Positions 16,401-24,786 of a stretch of 64,000 bases of DNA are shown piece after piece. A program made the position numbers and the translations under genes. Positions within the stretch are counted from its first letter, which is position 1. Every line of letters starts with the position of its first letter. The notes beneath the pieces were generated by a model, which saw only the letters and a list, made by a program, of their open reading frames with translations, was not told where the DNA came from and made no database searches. This stretch comes from Oerskovia paurometabola (GTDB lineage: Bacteria; Actinomycetota; Actinomycetes; Actinomycetales; Cellulomonadaceae): NCBI RefSeq assembly GCF_016907365.1, contig NZ_JAFBBV010000001.1, forward strand, positions 620,001-684,000, written 5' to 3'.

Positions 16401-18138
16401 CGCGACAGGGACCGTCGAGTTCCTGCGCGGAGACTCGGTCGTGGCTCGGATCCCGGTCGTCCAGGGCAAGGCGGCGATCGGCGTGCCGACCTCCGTGCTC
16501 GGCCCGGTCCAGTTCTCGGCGCGGTTCGTGCCGGCGGACGCGGCGACGTTCGAGCCGTCGGCGTCGCAGACCGTCACGGTGACTGCCGTCGAAGGGCCGC
16601 CCGTCGACGCCACCCTTCCGGTGGGCGACCTCCAGTGGGGCGTCAAGGAGAGCTTCCGTACCTACATCACGGGGGGCATCGCCAAGGGCGGCGCCGTGGC
16701 GTCCGCCGGTGCCACCGTCAAGGACGGGACGTTCGACTTCCGTCAGACCGGCGGTTCGTGGAAGCCCGGAACCCTCCTCGGGACCGCCGAGTACGGCGGG
16801 ACGGTCACCTTCTCGGGTCACGACGGGTTGCTCAACCTCACCCTCTCGAACCCGACGGTCGACGTGACGTCGCCCGGCAAGGGCACCCTCGTCGTCGACG
16901 TGCGGTCCGCGAACCTCGACGGGACCACGTTCGACGCCAAGCGCGTCCGGTTCGCCTCGCTCGCGCTGAACGGTGCGATCGAGCACGAGAGCGGCTCGGT
17001 CACCTACGTCAACGTCGCCACGACCCTGACCGACGCGGGTTCGAAGGCGTTCTCGGGCTTCTACCCCGCGGGTACGGAGCTCGACCCGCTGTTCTTCGTG
17101 ATGGGTGCCAACAGCACCTCGGGCGGTGGTACAGGTGGCAGCATCGGCACCCCGAACGACGGTTCCGGCACCACGACGGTCGACCCCGCCAAGGCCACCC
17201 TCTCGACCTACCAGGTCGTGCCCGGCGGCAAGGTCACGATCAGCGGTGTGGGCTTCGGCGCGAACGAGGCCGGCCTCAAGTCGGTCATCCGGTCGACGCC
17301 GCGCACCCTCGCGACCGGGGTCACGGCCAACGCCGGCGGCGCCGCGTCGGCCACGGTGACGATCCCGAAGAACCTCGAGCCGGGGGAGCACACGCTGTCC
17401 CTCGAGGGTGCGAACCACAAGGTCTCCGCGATCATCACCGTCACGGGCACGACCAGCACCTCGGGCGGTTCCGCCGCCCAGCAGTGCTACGCGCAGGGCG
17501 TCAACGGTGCGACGCTGAGCTGGGGCGTGAGCGACGCGTTCCGCGCATACATCGCCGGCCCGATCGCCAAGGGCTCGGTCTCGACGAGCGGAGTTAAGGA
17601 CAACGGCTCCTCGTACACGTGGAGCGGTGGCAAGGGATCCTTCAACACCGATCTCGGCAAGGGACGCACGAGCTTTGCCGGCTCGGTGAAGTTCACGGGG
17701 CACGACGGCATCCTGGACCTGCAGATCTCGAACCCGCGCGTTCAGGTCGACGGTGGCTCGGGCACCCTGATCGTCGACGTGGTGAGCAGCGACATGCAGG
17801 GCAACAAGTCCACGAGCAAGGGCGTCGCGTTCGCGAGCCTGAACCTCTCGGGCAAGAAGTCGACCTCGGGCAGCACGATCACGTGGACGGGCGCCTCCGC
17901 CACGCTGACCGCCGCGGGCGCCAAGGCGTTCGCGGGCTTCTACGAGCCGGGGACGGCGCTCGCCCCCGTCACGTTCAGCTTCCCGGTCGGCGGCGACGTC
18001 GAGTGCGACGTGCACTCGGGCCTCGCTGACACCGGCGCCGACTCGGCGACGGTCGCGGCCTTCGGGGTGATGCTGCTCCTGGGCGGCGCTGGCCTGCTCG
18101 CCGCGAGCAAGCGCCGTCGGGCACGCGTCGACGCCTGA
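13450..18138 (+). CDS. Giant cell-wall HtaA-domain protein (haem binding) with Ig-like repeats
   Basis: A 1562-residue secreted protein. Residues 1-37 form a signal peptide (RRRALASLLTGALVAGLTF, cleavage near AGA-AADT). Three HtaA-type haem-binding domains lie at about 44-210, 1057-1220 and 1344-1513, recognised by WxxxxxFRxYIxGPIAKG, FxGHDGxLxLxISNPxV and a final AGxKAFxGFYxPGTxLxP. Between them are Ig-like modules, two VDPxVANTFTIxGxGFVGAG modules and two near-identical modules starting at about 426 and 588. The end is LADTG (1525-1529), a membrane helix and KRRRARVDA, a sortase anchor. The GTG start has AGGAG five bases upstream. HtaA proteins capture haem at the wall in Corynebacterium; no hmuTUV transporter lies nearby. 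An iron box seems to precede it. Confidence 0.85.
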   Translation: MLITQRGGRRRALASLLTGALVAGLTFVGVAPAGAAADTVSGGSATWNFTDGWTGYVTGPIAKGTVTPAMVDGKSVYKPASGSLDAAGTGTVRFAGSTTYSGHDGALGLTISDLTLRLTSPTAGVLTADFGGTINAGTGNDAKVADVTVAPTRTGDTLTLVASGTVSNDLAAVSDYFSAYVGKPMSTLTATLDAPLPVAPAATTSTTLAVSPGGTSVEGTALALSATVAPAAAGAVEFFDGATSLGTATVSDGVARRDVTPTTVGERSFTARFTPADAAAFTASTSAGVAHTVTAKQVDPPAPVADPQVTVTPNKDVDPAVANTFTISGTGFVGAGAKYGAYVLLGETSLWSGGSALPGTGWLQQAFVPAALVKDGAFTTTITVPAGTLDASKSYQVATSAAHGLSVTDRSLDTLTPITLQGEEPQAPVFEPKVEVFAADGKTPLGNTVVRPGDEIVVKGTGFDPASNVGGRGAPIPANLPQGSYVVFGSFAKDWQPSTGAPSSARKAGPQAWALAESVLDQVPPQYQGAIRKDWVNISADGSFTAKLKLTTLDAIEGGTFGVYTYAAGGMKNAAQEKAVVVNFTNAPAPVFEPKVEVFAADGKTPLGNTVVRPGDEIVVKGTGFDPASNVGGYGNPIPKTLPQGNYVVFGAFAESWKPSAGATGAARKVGSQVWALSETVLEQLTPTNQAIIRAQWVDITAEGSFTARLTLKAPAALEGGRFGVYTYGAGGVTNAAQELSVPVNFTEKPAPGPLTIAPGLPEVVPGGKQTLTVDGLGEGDKVQSVLIDGAPATFSSTGAALTVSVPRSAPAGTTTVTVVSALGAHGEATFTIVKPTVTVTPSGDVDPSVANTFTITGSGFVGAGASNGTYVLLGDAAIWKGEGPLVAAGWLQLAHVASIVDGKFTKTITVPAGSFDPSKDYVVATSAAHGLSITDRTLDTFSPIRLTSAAPVAVKTATTLTAASAEVALGAAAELAATVTPTTATGTVEFLRGDSVVARIPVVQGKAAIGVPTSVLGPVQFSARFVPADAATFEPSASQTVTVTAVEGPPVDATLPVGDLQWGVKESFRTYITGGIAKGGAVASAGATVKDGTFDFRQTGGSWKPGTLLGTAEYGGTVTFSGHDGLLNLTLSNPTVDVTSPGKGTLVVDVRSANLDGTTFDAKRVRFASLALNGAIEHESGSVTYVNVATTLTDAGSKAFSGFYPAGTELDPLFFVMGANSTSGGGTGGSIGTPNDGSGTTTVDPAKATLSTYQVVPGGKVTISGVGFGANEAGLKSVIRSTPRTLATGVTANAGGAASATVTIPKNLEPGEHTLSLEGANHKVSAIITVTGTTSTSGGSAAQQCYAQGVNGATLSWGVSDAFRAYIAGPIAKGSVSTSGVKDNGSSYTWSGGKGSFNTDLGKGRTSFAGSVKFTGHDGILDLQISNPRVQVDGGSGTLIVDVVSSDMQGNKSTSKGVAFASLNLSGKKSTSGSTITWTGASATLTAAGAKAFAGFYEPGTALAPVTFSFPVGGDVECDVHSGLADTGADSATVAAFGVMLLLGGAGLLAASKRRRARVDA
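14727..14858 (+). repeat. near-identical internal repeat, copy 1
   Basis: These 132 bases match 15213-15344 with one difference (C at 14804 against T at 15290). They encode the start of the two tandem modules of the HtaA-type protein (PVFEPKVEVFAADGKTPL...). Flanking module sequence is clearly more diverged, so this part was recently duplicated or gene-converted. Confidence 0.9.
15213..15344 (+). repeat. near-identical internal repeat, copy 2
   Basis: Second copy, 486 bases after the first. The full modules (about 160 residues each) align end to end at protein level, but only this 5' third is nearly identical in DNA. Confidence 0.9.
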
Positions 18139-18156
18139 CGACCCACCTGCACGACC

Positions 18157-18194
18157 AGGGCGGGCCGGGACCTTTCGAGGTCCCGGCCCGCCCT
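18157..18194. terminator. bidirectional terminator with TTCG tetraloop
   Basis: A 17-bp perfect stem (18157-18173 with 18178-18194) closed by TTCG, an extra-stable RNA tetraloop. It lies between the convergent HtaA-type gene and the response-regulator gene. Confidence 0.85.
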
Positions 18195-18217
18195 TCGTCG
18201 TTCTGCTCCGTGGCCGG

Positions 18218-18946
18218 CTAGGACGGCGACTCCGCGCTGACAGCGAGGAGCGGCTTGTAGCGGTTCTCGGGTCGACCGGCCGAGCCGTACCGCGGGTTGA
18301 CCTCGGCCTGGCCGACCGTGACGAGGTGCTCGAGGTAGCGCCGGGCGCTGACCCGGGACATGCCGGTCGCCTCGGCCACGTCGACCGCCGAGGCGTCCAC
18401 CGACCCGGTCCTGCACACGTCGACGAGAGCCCCGACGACGAGCTCCAGGCTGCGGTCGGACAGGCCCTTGGGCAGCTGGGGGCCCTCGTTGCGGGCCTGC
18501 CGGACGAGCCGGTCGACCGTGGCCTGGTCGAGAGCGCCGTCGGTCGCCCGCACCTGCGCGCGGAACCGGACGACCTCGTCGAGGCGGCCGCGCAGCACGG
18601 CCGCGGTGAACGGCTTGACGAGGTAGTGCTGCACCCCGCCCGCCATGGCGCGCCGCACGCTGTCGAGCTCGCGTGCCGCCGTCGTCGCGATCACGTCGAC
18701 CGGGGGACCGGGCCGCCGACGGAGCTGGTTCAGCACCGCGAACCCGCTCGTGTCGGGCAGGTAGATGTCGAGCAGGACGAGGTCCGGCTCGAGCACCGAG
18801 ATCGCTCGCACCGCCTCCGCGCCCGTGCGGGCCTCGCCGACGACGACGAAGCGGGGGTGGCTCTCCACGAACCCGCGGTGCAGGCGGGAGACGAGGGGAT
18901 CGTCCTCGACGATCAGGGTGCGCAGTCGGTCGTCTGTGGAAGTCAT
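18218..18946 (-). CDS. Response regulator, CitB/DcuR family
   Basis: A 242-residue regulator. The receiver domain (about 9-125) shows LIVEDDPLV, the phospho-acceptor in DLVLLDIYLPD, TTAARE and the KPF lysine (YLVKPFTAAVLRGRL). The C-terminal part has a helix-turn-helix of the CitB type (DVAEATGMSRVSARRYLEHLVTVGQ) ending in NPRYGSAGRPENRYK, a common family ending. The ATG overlaps the kinase stop (ATGA), so kinase and regulator are coupled. By arrangement it should control the divergent tctCBA operon in response to a tri- or dicarboxylate. Confidence 0.9.
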   Translation of the reverse strand: MTSTDDRLRTLIVEDDPLVSRLHRGFVESHPRFVVVGEARTGAEAVRAISVLEPDLVLLDIYLPDTSGFAVLNQLRRRPGPPVDVIATTAARELDSVRRAMAGGVQHYLVKPFTAAVLRGRLDEVVRFRAQVRATDGALDQATVDRLVRQARNEGPQLPKGLSDRSLELVVGALVDVCRTGSVDASAVDVAEATGMSRVSARRYLEHLVTVGQAEVNPRYGSAGRPENRYKPLLAVSAESPS

Positions 18947-20709
18947 CGGTGCACCGTCCCGGTGAGTCGGTCGAGTGCGGCCCCTGCGGGGGCCGCGGAG
19001 GAGCGCACGGGCAGCGTCAGCGTGAGGCGCGCGCCGCCGAGCGGTGAGGTCGTGAACCCGACGGTGCCGCCGCGTCGGGCGACGATCCGTCGCACGAGGG
19101 CGAGCCCGATGCCGCGCGCGGTTCCCGCGTCGGAGGCTGGCGTCGGTGGGAGCCGAGAGGAGGGGGCGTCGTCGTGCCGGAGGGCGTCCCACCGGGGTGA
19201 GGAGGACGTGTCGGTGCCGGCGCGTGGCACCCGGCGGACGGACCGGGGAGGCTGGGCTCCCGCGTGCTTGGTGCTGAAGCCGGGCCGGAAGACCGCGGCG
19301 CGCAACGCCGTCGGGACGCCCGGGCCGTCGTCGTCGACGAGGACGGCCACCTCCTCGGCGTCCTCCTGGACCAGGACCTGGACGGTCCCGCCGGGGCCCG
19401 CCGCGTCGATCGCGTTGTCGATCGCGTTGCCGAGGATCGTCAGGACGTCCTGCTGGAGCGCGGCCGAGTCGGGGGAGCCCGGGGCGTCGAGCACCGAGCA
19501 CGGGTCGACCTCGAGGTCGATCCCGCGCTCGCGCGCCGTGGTCGCCTTGGCAAGGAGCAGGGCCGCGACCTGCGGGCTGTGGACCCCCGGTGCGATCGCG
19601 CTCGCGGTGAGCAGGCCGCCGTGCCCGGCTCGCTCGATGAAGGCGACGGCCTCGACGTGCTGACCCAGCTCGAGGAGCCCGGACACGACGTGCAGCTTGT
19701 TGGCGAACTCGTGCGACTGGGCGCGCAGGGCGTCGGTCAGGTCGCGGGCGCCGTCGAGGTCCTGCAGGAGGGCGTGCAGCTCGGTGTGGTCCCGCAGGAC
19801 GAGCACCGCGCCCACGGCCCGCCCGTCGACCGTGGCCGGGTTGGCGCGAGCCAGGAGCACGCGTTCGCCCGCGAGGAGCAGCTCGCCGCTCGAATGGTCG
19901 CCGGGCCGGTCGGCGAGCTCCAGGAGCTGGCCGTCGAGGACGTCGGTCGCGAGCGACCCGACCGGGGCCTCGCCGGGCCCCAGGCCCAGGAGGCGGCGCG
20001 CCTCGTCGTTGACGAGCGCGACCCGCCCGGTGCGGTCCAGCGCGACGACGCCCTCGCTGATGCCGTGGAGCATCGCGTCACGCGTCTCGAGCAGGGACGC
20101 GATCTCCTCCGGCTCGAGCCGGTAGATCCTGCGGCGGACGAGCTGCGTGACCCACCAGGCGCACACGACCCCGCCTGCCGCGGCGGTGCCCAGCGCGAGG
20201 AGCAGGCCGTCCAGGTCCTCGCGGAAGTCCGCGTGGAGCTGCGACTCGAGGATGCCGACCGACGCGGCCCCGATGACGGCCCGCCCCGTCTCGTCGTAGA
20301 TGGGGACCTTGACGCGCCACGACTCGCCCAGGGTGCCGGTCTGGGTGCCGATGTAGGTACCCCCGGAAAGGGGCACGGAGGGGTCGGTGGACACGCGTTC
20401 CCCTATGCGTTCCGCCGTGGGGTGGGACATGCGGATGCCCTCGTCGTCGGTCACGACGACGTAGGTCACGTCGGAGGCCTCGCGGATGACCTCGGCGATG
20501 GGCTGGATGGTGGCCGAGGGGTCGGTCGAGCCCAGCGCGTCCCTGATGGCAGGCAGCCCCGCGACGGACTGCGCGACCCCCGTCATCCGGTCGAGGTACG
20601 CGTCACGAAGCTGCCGCTCCTGCAGGGTCCCCGCGACCACGCCTGCGGCCGAGACCACGGCGAGGACGATGACGACCTGCAGCAGGAGCAGCTGAACCCT
20701 GAGCGGCAT
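18943..20709 (-). CDS. Sensor histidine kinase, CitA/DcuS family, with an insertion in the ATP lid
   Basis: A 588-residue kinase. Two membrane helices (about 6-28 and 168-190) enclose an extracytoplasmic Cache-type sensor (DRMTGVAQSVAGLPAIRDAL, VTYVVVTDDEGIRMSHPTAERIG). A PAS domain follows (about 205-300). The dimer helix carries SHEFANKLHVVSGLLELG with the phospho-acceptor His near residue 331, typical of CitA/DcuS. The N-box is ILGNAIDNAIDAAGPGG. Between the F-box (FRPGFSTK) and GIGLALVRRI there is an insertion of about 50 low-complexity residues (about 482-533), where relatives have only a few. The ATG at 20709 was chosen; an in-frame GTG at 20721 is possible. The likely ligand is citrate or another carboxylate. 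Confidence 0.88.
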   Translation of the reverse strand: MPLRVQLLLLQVVIVLAVVSAAGVVAGTLQERQLRDAYLDRMTGVAQSVAGLPAIRDALGSTDPSATIQPIAEVIREASDVTYVVVTDDEGIRMSHPTAERIGERVSTDPSVPLSGGTYIGTQTGTLGESWRVKVPIYDETGRAVIGAASVGILESQLHADFREDLDGLLLALGTAAAGGVVCAWWVTQLVRRRIYRLEPEEIASLLETRDAMLHGISEGVVALDRTGRVALVNDEARRLLGLGPGEAPVGSLATDVLDGQLLELADRPGDHSSGELLLAGERVLLARANPATVDGRAVGAVLVLRDHTELHALLQDLDGARDLTDALRAQSHEFANKLHVVSGLLELGQHVEAVAFIERAGHGGLLTASAIAPGVHSPQVAALLLAKATTARERGIDLEVDPCSVLDAPGSPDSAALQQDVLTILGNAIDNAIDAAGPGGTVQVLVQEDAEEVAVLVDDDGPGVPTALRAAVFRPGFSTKHAGAQPPRSVRRVPRAGTDTSSSPRWDALRHDDAPSSRLPPTPASDAGTARGIGLALVRRIVARRGGTVGFTTSPLGGARLTLTLPVRSSAAPAGAALDRLTGTVHR

Positions 20710-20811
20710 TGCCCATCCCACCGGACCAGTGTGCCCCAGGCCACAGGGGTGGCCAGCCACTCGGACGCAGAACCGAGACGTACCCGTGACCTGACGCCGG
20801 AAACTCGCCTG

Positions 20812-20829
20812 ACCACAACGACCACAACG
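20812..20829 (+). repeat. tandem 9-bp repeat upstream of tctC, possible activator site
   Basis: ACCACAACG occurs twice in direct tandem (20812-20820 and 20821-20829), followed by TCCATTACGAC. The repeats end about 40 bases before the TAGGCT -10 (20871-20876), where a response regulator activating tctCBA would be expected to bind. Confidence 0.4.
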
Positions 20830-20870
20830 TCCATTACGACCTCAGGGACCACACGGTGCCTCCGCGCTCC

Positions 20871-20876
20871 TAGGCT
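20871..20876 (+). promoter_or_regulatory. -10 element of tctCBA
   Basis: TAGGCT, predicting transcription from about 20883 and a leader of about 50 bases before tctC. There is no good -35, as expected for an activator-dependent promoter. Confidence 0.5.
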
Positions 20877-20934
20877 CCGCTGCACACCAACGGCCCCGGA
20901 CTACGACGTCGCGAGGCCTGCTCAAGGAGGAGAA

Positions 20935-22008
20935 ATGGCATCCGTCGTCAGCCCGCGCAGCGGGCACAGCACCAGCCGGCCGGGGCGTCGCCGCCTGGTC
21001 GGCGCAGCAGCACTCACGAGCCTCGCCCTCGCCCTCAGCGCCTGCGCAGGTCTCGCTTCGGGAGACGAGGCCCCGGCAGGCGAGGGCAGCGACAAGCCCG
21101 CCGCGGTCGGCCTGGCCTCGCTCGACATCATCGTCCCCGCAGACCCCGGCGGTGGCTGGGACCAGACGGGCCGCGCGCTCCAGAAGGAGCTGCAGGCGAC
21201 GGGGCTGGCGAAGACCATCAACGTGACCAACGTGGGCGGTGCGGGCGGGACCGTCGGCCTGGCCTCCCTCGCGAACGTGACCGAGCCCAACACCCTCATG
21301 GTCACCGGACTCGTCATGGTCGGTGCGGTCGAGACCAACAAGTCCCAGGCCCGCATCGAGGACACGACGCCGATCGCGCGCCTCACCGAGGAACCGCTCG
21401 TCATCGTCGTGCCGGCCGAGTCCAAGTACACGACGCTCCAGGAGCTCGTGGACGACATCGTCGCCAACGGCAAGAGCGTCACCGTCACCGGGGGATCGGC
21501 CGGCGGCGCGGACCACATCCTCGCGGGGATGCTCCTCAAGCAGGCCGGCGTCCCGTCCGAGAAGCTCGTCGACACGCTCAACTACGTCGCGTACTCGGGT
21601 GGTGGCGAGTCCCTCTCCGCCCTGCTCGGCAACAAGGTCAGCGCCGGCATCTCGGGCGTCGGCGAGTACTCCGAGCAGGTCAAGGCGGGCACCTTGCGTG
21701 CGCTCGCGGTCACGAGCCCCGAGAAGGTCGAGGTCCTCCCCGACGTCCCCACGCTCCACGACGCGGGCTACGGCTTCGACCTCACCAACTGGCGTGGCGT
21801 CCTCGCCCCCGCCGGCATCACGGACGACGAGCGCGCCGCGCTCGAGGACGTCCTCACCGAGCTCCACGCGTCCGAGGAGTGGCAGGCCACGCTCGACGAG
21901 AAGGGCTGGGCGGACGCGTTCGTCACCGGCGCGGACTTCGACGACTACCTCCAGCAGAACATCGCCGACATCCAGGCGGTCCTGCAGGACATCGGTCTGG
22001 TCGCCTGA
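20935..22008 (+). CDS. tctC: Tricarboxylate transporter substrate-binding lipoprotein TctC
   Basis: A 357-residue extracytoplasmic binding protein of the tripartite tricarboxylate transporter family. The signal has a twin-basic GRRRLVG start and the lipobox LSAC (Cys about residue 37), so it is a membrane-tethered lipoprotein. Family motifs: IIVPADPGGGWDQTGRALQ, NVGGAGGTVGLASLAN, VTGGSAGGADHILAGML, GEYSEQVKAGTLRALAV and WRGVLAPAGI. The ATG has a strong AAGGAGGAG site. It is the first gene of tctC-tctB-tctA-usp, divergent from the CitAB-type kinase and regulator. Confidence 0.95.
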   Translation: MASVVSPRSGHSTSRPGRRRLVGAAALTSLALALSACAGLASGDEAPAGEGSDKPAAVGLASLDIIVPADPGGGWDQTGRALQKELQATGLAKTINVTNVGGAGGTVGLASLANVTEPNTLMVTGLVMVGAVETNKSQARIEDTTPIARLTEEPLVIVVPAESKYTTLQELVDDIVANGKSVTVTGGSAGGADHILAGMLLKQAGVPSEKLVDTLNYVAYSGGGESLSALLGNKVSAGISGVGEYSEQVKAGTLRALAVTSPEKVEVLPDVPTLHDAGYGFDLTNWRGVLAPAGITDDERAALEDVLTELHASEEWQATLDEKGWADAFVTGADFDDYLQQNIADIQAVLQDIGLVA

Positions 22009-22009
22009 C

Positions 22010-22684
22010 ATGTCCTCGTCCTCTGTCGTCCCGCCCGGTGAATCCCCCGCACCGGGCGGGGCCTCCCCCCAGGTCGCCACGGGCCGTCGCGCCGACTCGC
22101 GCGGACAGGACCCGGTGACCGAAGAGGTCCCGCTCACCGGCGGGACCGGGCCGTCGGGGGCCGCGGCGCCGCACACCGCCGCGGCCCCCAGGCGGCGGAT
22201 CGGCGAGTACGTGGTCGCCGGGGTCACGATCGCCCTGGGCGTGTTCGTGGTCGCCGACGCCGGGACCATCCAGGTCCCGGGCTCGACGACCACCATGGGC
22301 CCTCGCGCCTTCCCGTACCTCGTCGGCGGCCTGCTGCTGATCTCGGGCGTCCTCGTGCTGATCGGGCTCCTGCGCGGGAAGTTCGGCGAGGAGGACGACG
22401 GCGAGGACGTCGACCCGGACGTCAGGACCGACTGGAAGACGGTCGCGCTCCTCGGCGTCATCTTCGTGGCGCACGTCTACACGATCAACCTCGCCGGCTG
22501 GCCGGTGGCGGCGACGCTGCTCTTCGGCGGGTCGGCGATCGTGCTCGGGGCCCGCCCGTGGTGGCGCGCGATCGCGCTCGCCGTCGTCCTCGCGCTCGTC
22601 ATCCAGTTCGTCTTCGGCGGACTGCTCGGCCTGTCGCTGCCCCCCGGCCCGTTCCTCGAAGGGGTGAGCTCGTTCCGTGGATAA
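22010..22684 (+). CDS. tctB: Tricarboxylate transporter small membrane subunit TctB
   Basis: A 224-residue protein. The N-terminal 64 residues are a Pro/Gly/Ala-rich cytoplasmic extension, longer than in proteobacterial TctB. Four membrane helices follow (about 66-86, 101-121, 146-166, 175-210), with the family features [21 protein letters not shown] and GLSLPPGPF near the end. The ATG is one base after the tctC stop. It forms the membrane complex with TctA. Confidence 0.88.
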   Translation: MSSSSVVPPGESPAPGGASPQVATGRRADSRGQDPVTEEVPLTGGTGPSGAAAPHTAAAPRRRIGEYVVAGVTIALGVFVVADAGTIQVPGSTTTMGPRAFPYLVGGLLLISGVLVLIGLLRGKFGEEDDGEDVDPDVRTDWKTVALLGVIFVAHVYTINLAGWPVAATLLFGGSAIVLGARPWWRAIALAVVLALVIQFVFGGLLGLSLPPGPFLEGVSSFRG

Positions 22685-24236
22685 CCTCTCCGCACTGATG
22701 GAGGGCTTCGCGACCGTCGCGCAGCCCGTGTACCTGCTCTACGCGCTCTTCGGCGTGTTCATCGGGACGGCGGTCGGCGTCCTGCCGGGCATCGGTCCTG
22801 CCATGACCATCGCCCTGCTCCTGCCCCTGACGTACTCGCTCGACGCGACGGCCGCGATCATCGTGTTCGCGGGCATCTACTACGGCGGCATGTACGGCGG
22901 GTCGACGACCTCGATCCTGCTCAACACGCCGGGCGAGTCCGCCTCGATCGTGACCGCGCTCGAGGGCCACAAGATGGCGCGGCTCGGGCGCGGTGCCGCG
23001 GCACTCGCCACGGCCGCGATCGGCTCGTTCGTCGCGGGCACCATCGCGACCGTCCTGCTGACGCTCGTGGCCCCCGTCATGGCGAGGTGGGCGGTCCAGC
23101 TCGGCGAACCCGACTACTTCGCGCTCATGATCGTCGCGTTCATCACGGTGGGAGCGCTCCTCGGCAAGTCAGTCTCGCGCGGCATGGTCGCCCTGGCCCT
23201 CGGACTGTTCCTGGGCCTCATGGGCACGGACACCCTGACCGGGCAGCAGCGCTTCACGTTCGGCGTCCCGAACCTCGCCGACGGCCTCAGCGTCGTCATC
23301 GTCGCCGTGGGCCTGTTCGCGGTGGGCGAGGCGCTCTACGTGGCCTCTCGCCTGCGGCACGGACCGGTGCACGTCATCCCGGTCGAGAAGGGGTGGCGCT
23401 CCTGGATGAAGCCCGAGGACTGGCGACGCTCGTGGAAGCCCTGGCTCCGCGGCACCGCGATCGGCTTCCCCGTCGGGACCATCCCGGCCGGTGGCGCCGA
23501 CGTGGCGACGTTCCTGTCGTACGCGACCGAGCGCAAGCTCGCCGGCAAGCACAAGGACCAGTTCGGCAAGGGCGCCATCGAGGGCGTCGCAGGCCCGGAG
23601 TCGGCGAACAACGCGGCGGCCTCGGGCGTCCTCGTCCCGCTCCTGACCCTGGGGCTCCCCACGACCGCGACCGCGGCCATCATCATCGTCGCGTTCCAGT
23701 CGTACGGGATCCAGCCGGGTCCGATGCTCTTCCAGACGCAGTCGTCGCTCGTGTGGGCGCTCATCGCGAGCCTCTACATCGGCAACCTCATGCTGATCGT
23801 CCTGAACCTGCCGCTCGTGGGCATGTGGGTCAAGGTCCTGCAGATCCCCCGGCACTACCTGTACGCGGGCATCCTGCTGTTCGGGGCGCTCGGGTCGTAT
23901 GCGCTCAACTTCTCCCCGATCGACGTGCTCATCCTGCTCGTCATCGGTGTGGTCGGCTTCTTCATGCGGCGCTACGGCTACCCCGTGGCCCCCATGGTGG
24001 TCGGCATGATCCTCGGCCCCATGGCCGAGGACCGTCTGAGGCGCTCCCTGACCATCAGCCAGGGAGACCTCTCGTACCTCGTGACGAGCCCGTTCGCGGC
24101 CACCGCGTACGTCTCGATCCTGGTGATCGTGGGCCTCGGCCTGTGGCTCAAGAGCCGCGAGAAGCGTGCCAACGCCGAGCTGTCCCGGCTCGGCGAGGAG
24201 ATTCGCGAAGAATCCCAGTCGCAGGAGGTGAACTGA
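22677..24236 (+). CDS. tctA: Tricarboxylate transporter large membrane subunit TctA
   Basis: A 519-residue polytopic protein with about 11-12 helices. Diagnostic motifs: [40 protein letters not shown] (first signature) and [32 protein letters not shown] (second half). The GTG start overlaps tctB by 8 bases, so translation is coupled. It is the ion-coupled pore of the transporter. The C-terminal tail after the last helix is charged. Confidence 0.95.
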   Translation: MDNLSALMEGFATVAQPVYLLYALFGVFIGTAVGVLPGIGPAMTIALLLPLTYSLDATAAIIVFAGIYYGGMYGGSTTSILLNTPGESASIVTALEGHKMARLGRGAAALATAAIGSFVAGTIATVLLTLVAPVMARWAVQLGEPDYFALMIVAFITVGALLGKSVSRGMVALALGLFLGLMGTDTLTGQQRFTFGVPNLADGLSVVIVAVGLFAVGEALYVASRLRHGPVHVIPVEKGWRSWMKPEDWRRSWKPWLRGTAIGFPVGTIPAGGADVATFLSYATERKLAGKHKDQFGKGAIEGVAGPESANNAAASGVLVPLLTLGLPTTATAAIIIVAFQSYGIQPGPMLFQTQSSLVWALIASLYIGNLMLIVLNLPLVGMWVKVLQIPRHYLYAGILLFGALGSYALNFSPIDVLILLVIGVVGFFMRRYGYPVAPMVVGMILGPMAEDRLRRSLTISQGDLSYLVTSPFAATAYVSILVIVGLGLWLKSREKRANAELSRLGEEIREESQSQEVN

Positions 24237-24625
24237 TGACCGTCGTCCTCGCCTACGCGCCCGGCGACCTCGGAACCGCCACCGCCCGCTCGGCGGGCCG
24301 GTCGGCCGCGCTGCTCGGGTCGAAGGTCGTGATCGTCAACGCGACCCGGGCGGACCGGCTCGTCGATCCCCGGTGGGCCGACGAGGCCGAGCTGGCCCAC
24401 GTCATCGAGATCCTCGACGAGGCGCAGGTCGGCCACGAGGTGCGCCACCTGAAGTCCGGCGCCCTGCCGGCCGACGTGGTCCTCGAGGTCGCGGAGGAGG
24501 TCGACGCCGAGCTCATCGTCGTCGGCCTGCGCCGCCGGACCCCGGTGGGCAAGCTCGTGCTCGGCTCGACGCCTCAGCAGATCCTCCTCCGGGCGAGCTG
24601 CCCGGTCCTGGCGGTCAAGGCCTGA
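24236..24625 (+). CDS. Universal stress protein (UspA) family
   Basis: A 129-residue single-domain Usp protein. It starts [20 protein letters not shown] and ends with the ATP-binding loop pattern ELIVVGLRRRTPVGKLVLGSTPQQILLRASCPVLAVK (G-2x-G-9x-G(S/T)). The ATG overlaps the tctA stop (TGATG) and has a full AGGAGGTG site. As the fourth gene of the tct operon it may gate or monitor transport through ATP binding; that role is inferred. Confidence 0.9.
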   Translation: MTVVLAYAPGDLGTATARSAGRSAALLGSKVVIVNATRADRLVDPRWADEAELAHVIEILDEAQVGHEVRHLKSGALPADVVLEVAEEVDAELIVVGLRRRTPVGKLVLGSTPQQILLRASCPVLAVKA

Positions 24626-24640
24626 GGCGTCCACGGACCG

Positions 24641-24679
24641 CCGCCCCGGTACCCCGAGCTGGTCGGGGGGCCGGGGCGG
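24641..24679 (+). terminator. terminator after the tctCBA-usp operon
   Basis: A two-part stem: CCGCCCCGG (24641-24649) with CCGGGGCGG (24671-24679), and CCCCGA (24652-24657) with TCGGGG (24663-24668). It lies 16 bases after the usp stop. Confidence 0.7.
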
Positions 24680-24786
24680 TGCGCTGTCCGGGGGAGGGCG
24701 GCGGGGCCCGCCTGGAGGCGGGGCCCGTCTGGAGGGCAGGGCCGCGCCGAGAGGGCCGCGGGGCCGGGGCCGCCCGCCGACAGGAC

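Noticed and set aside
13492..18015. A 1507-codon minus-strand open frame opposite the wall protein
   Set aside because: It is the antisense of a GC-rich coding sequence, with Arg/Asp/Gly-dominated composition and no recognisable domain. The plus strand encodes a signal peptide, HtaA domains and a sorting signal.
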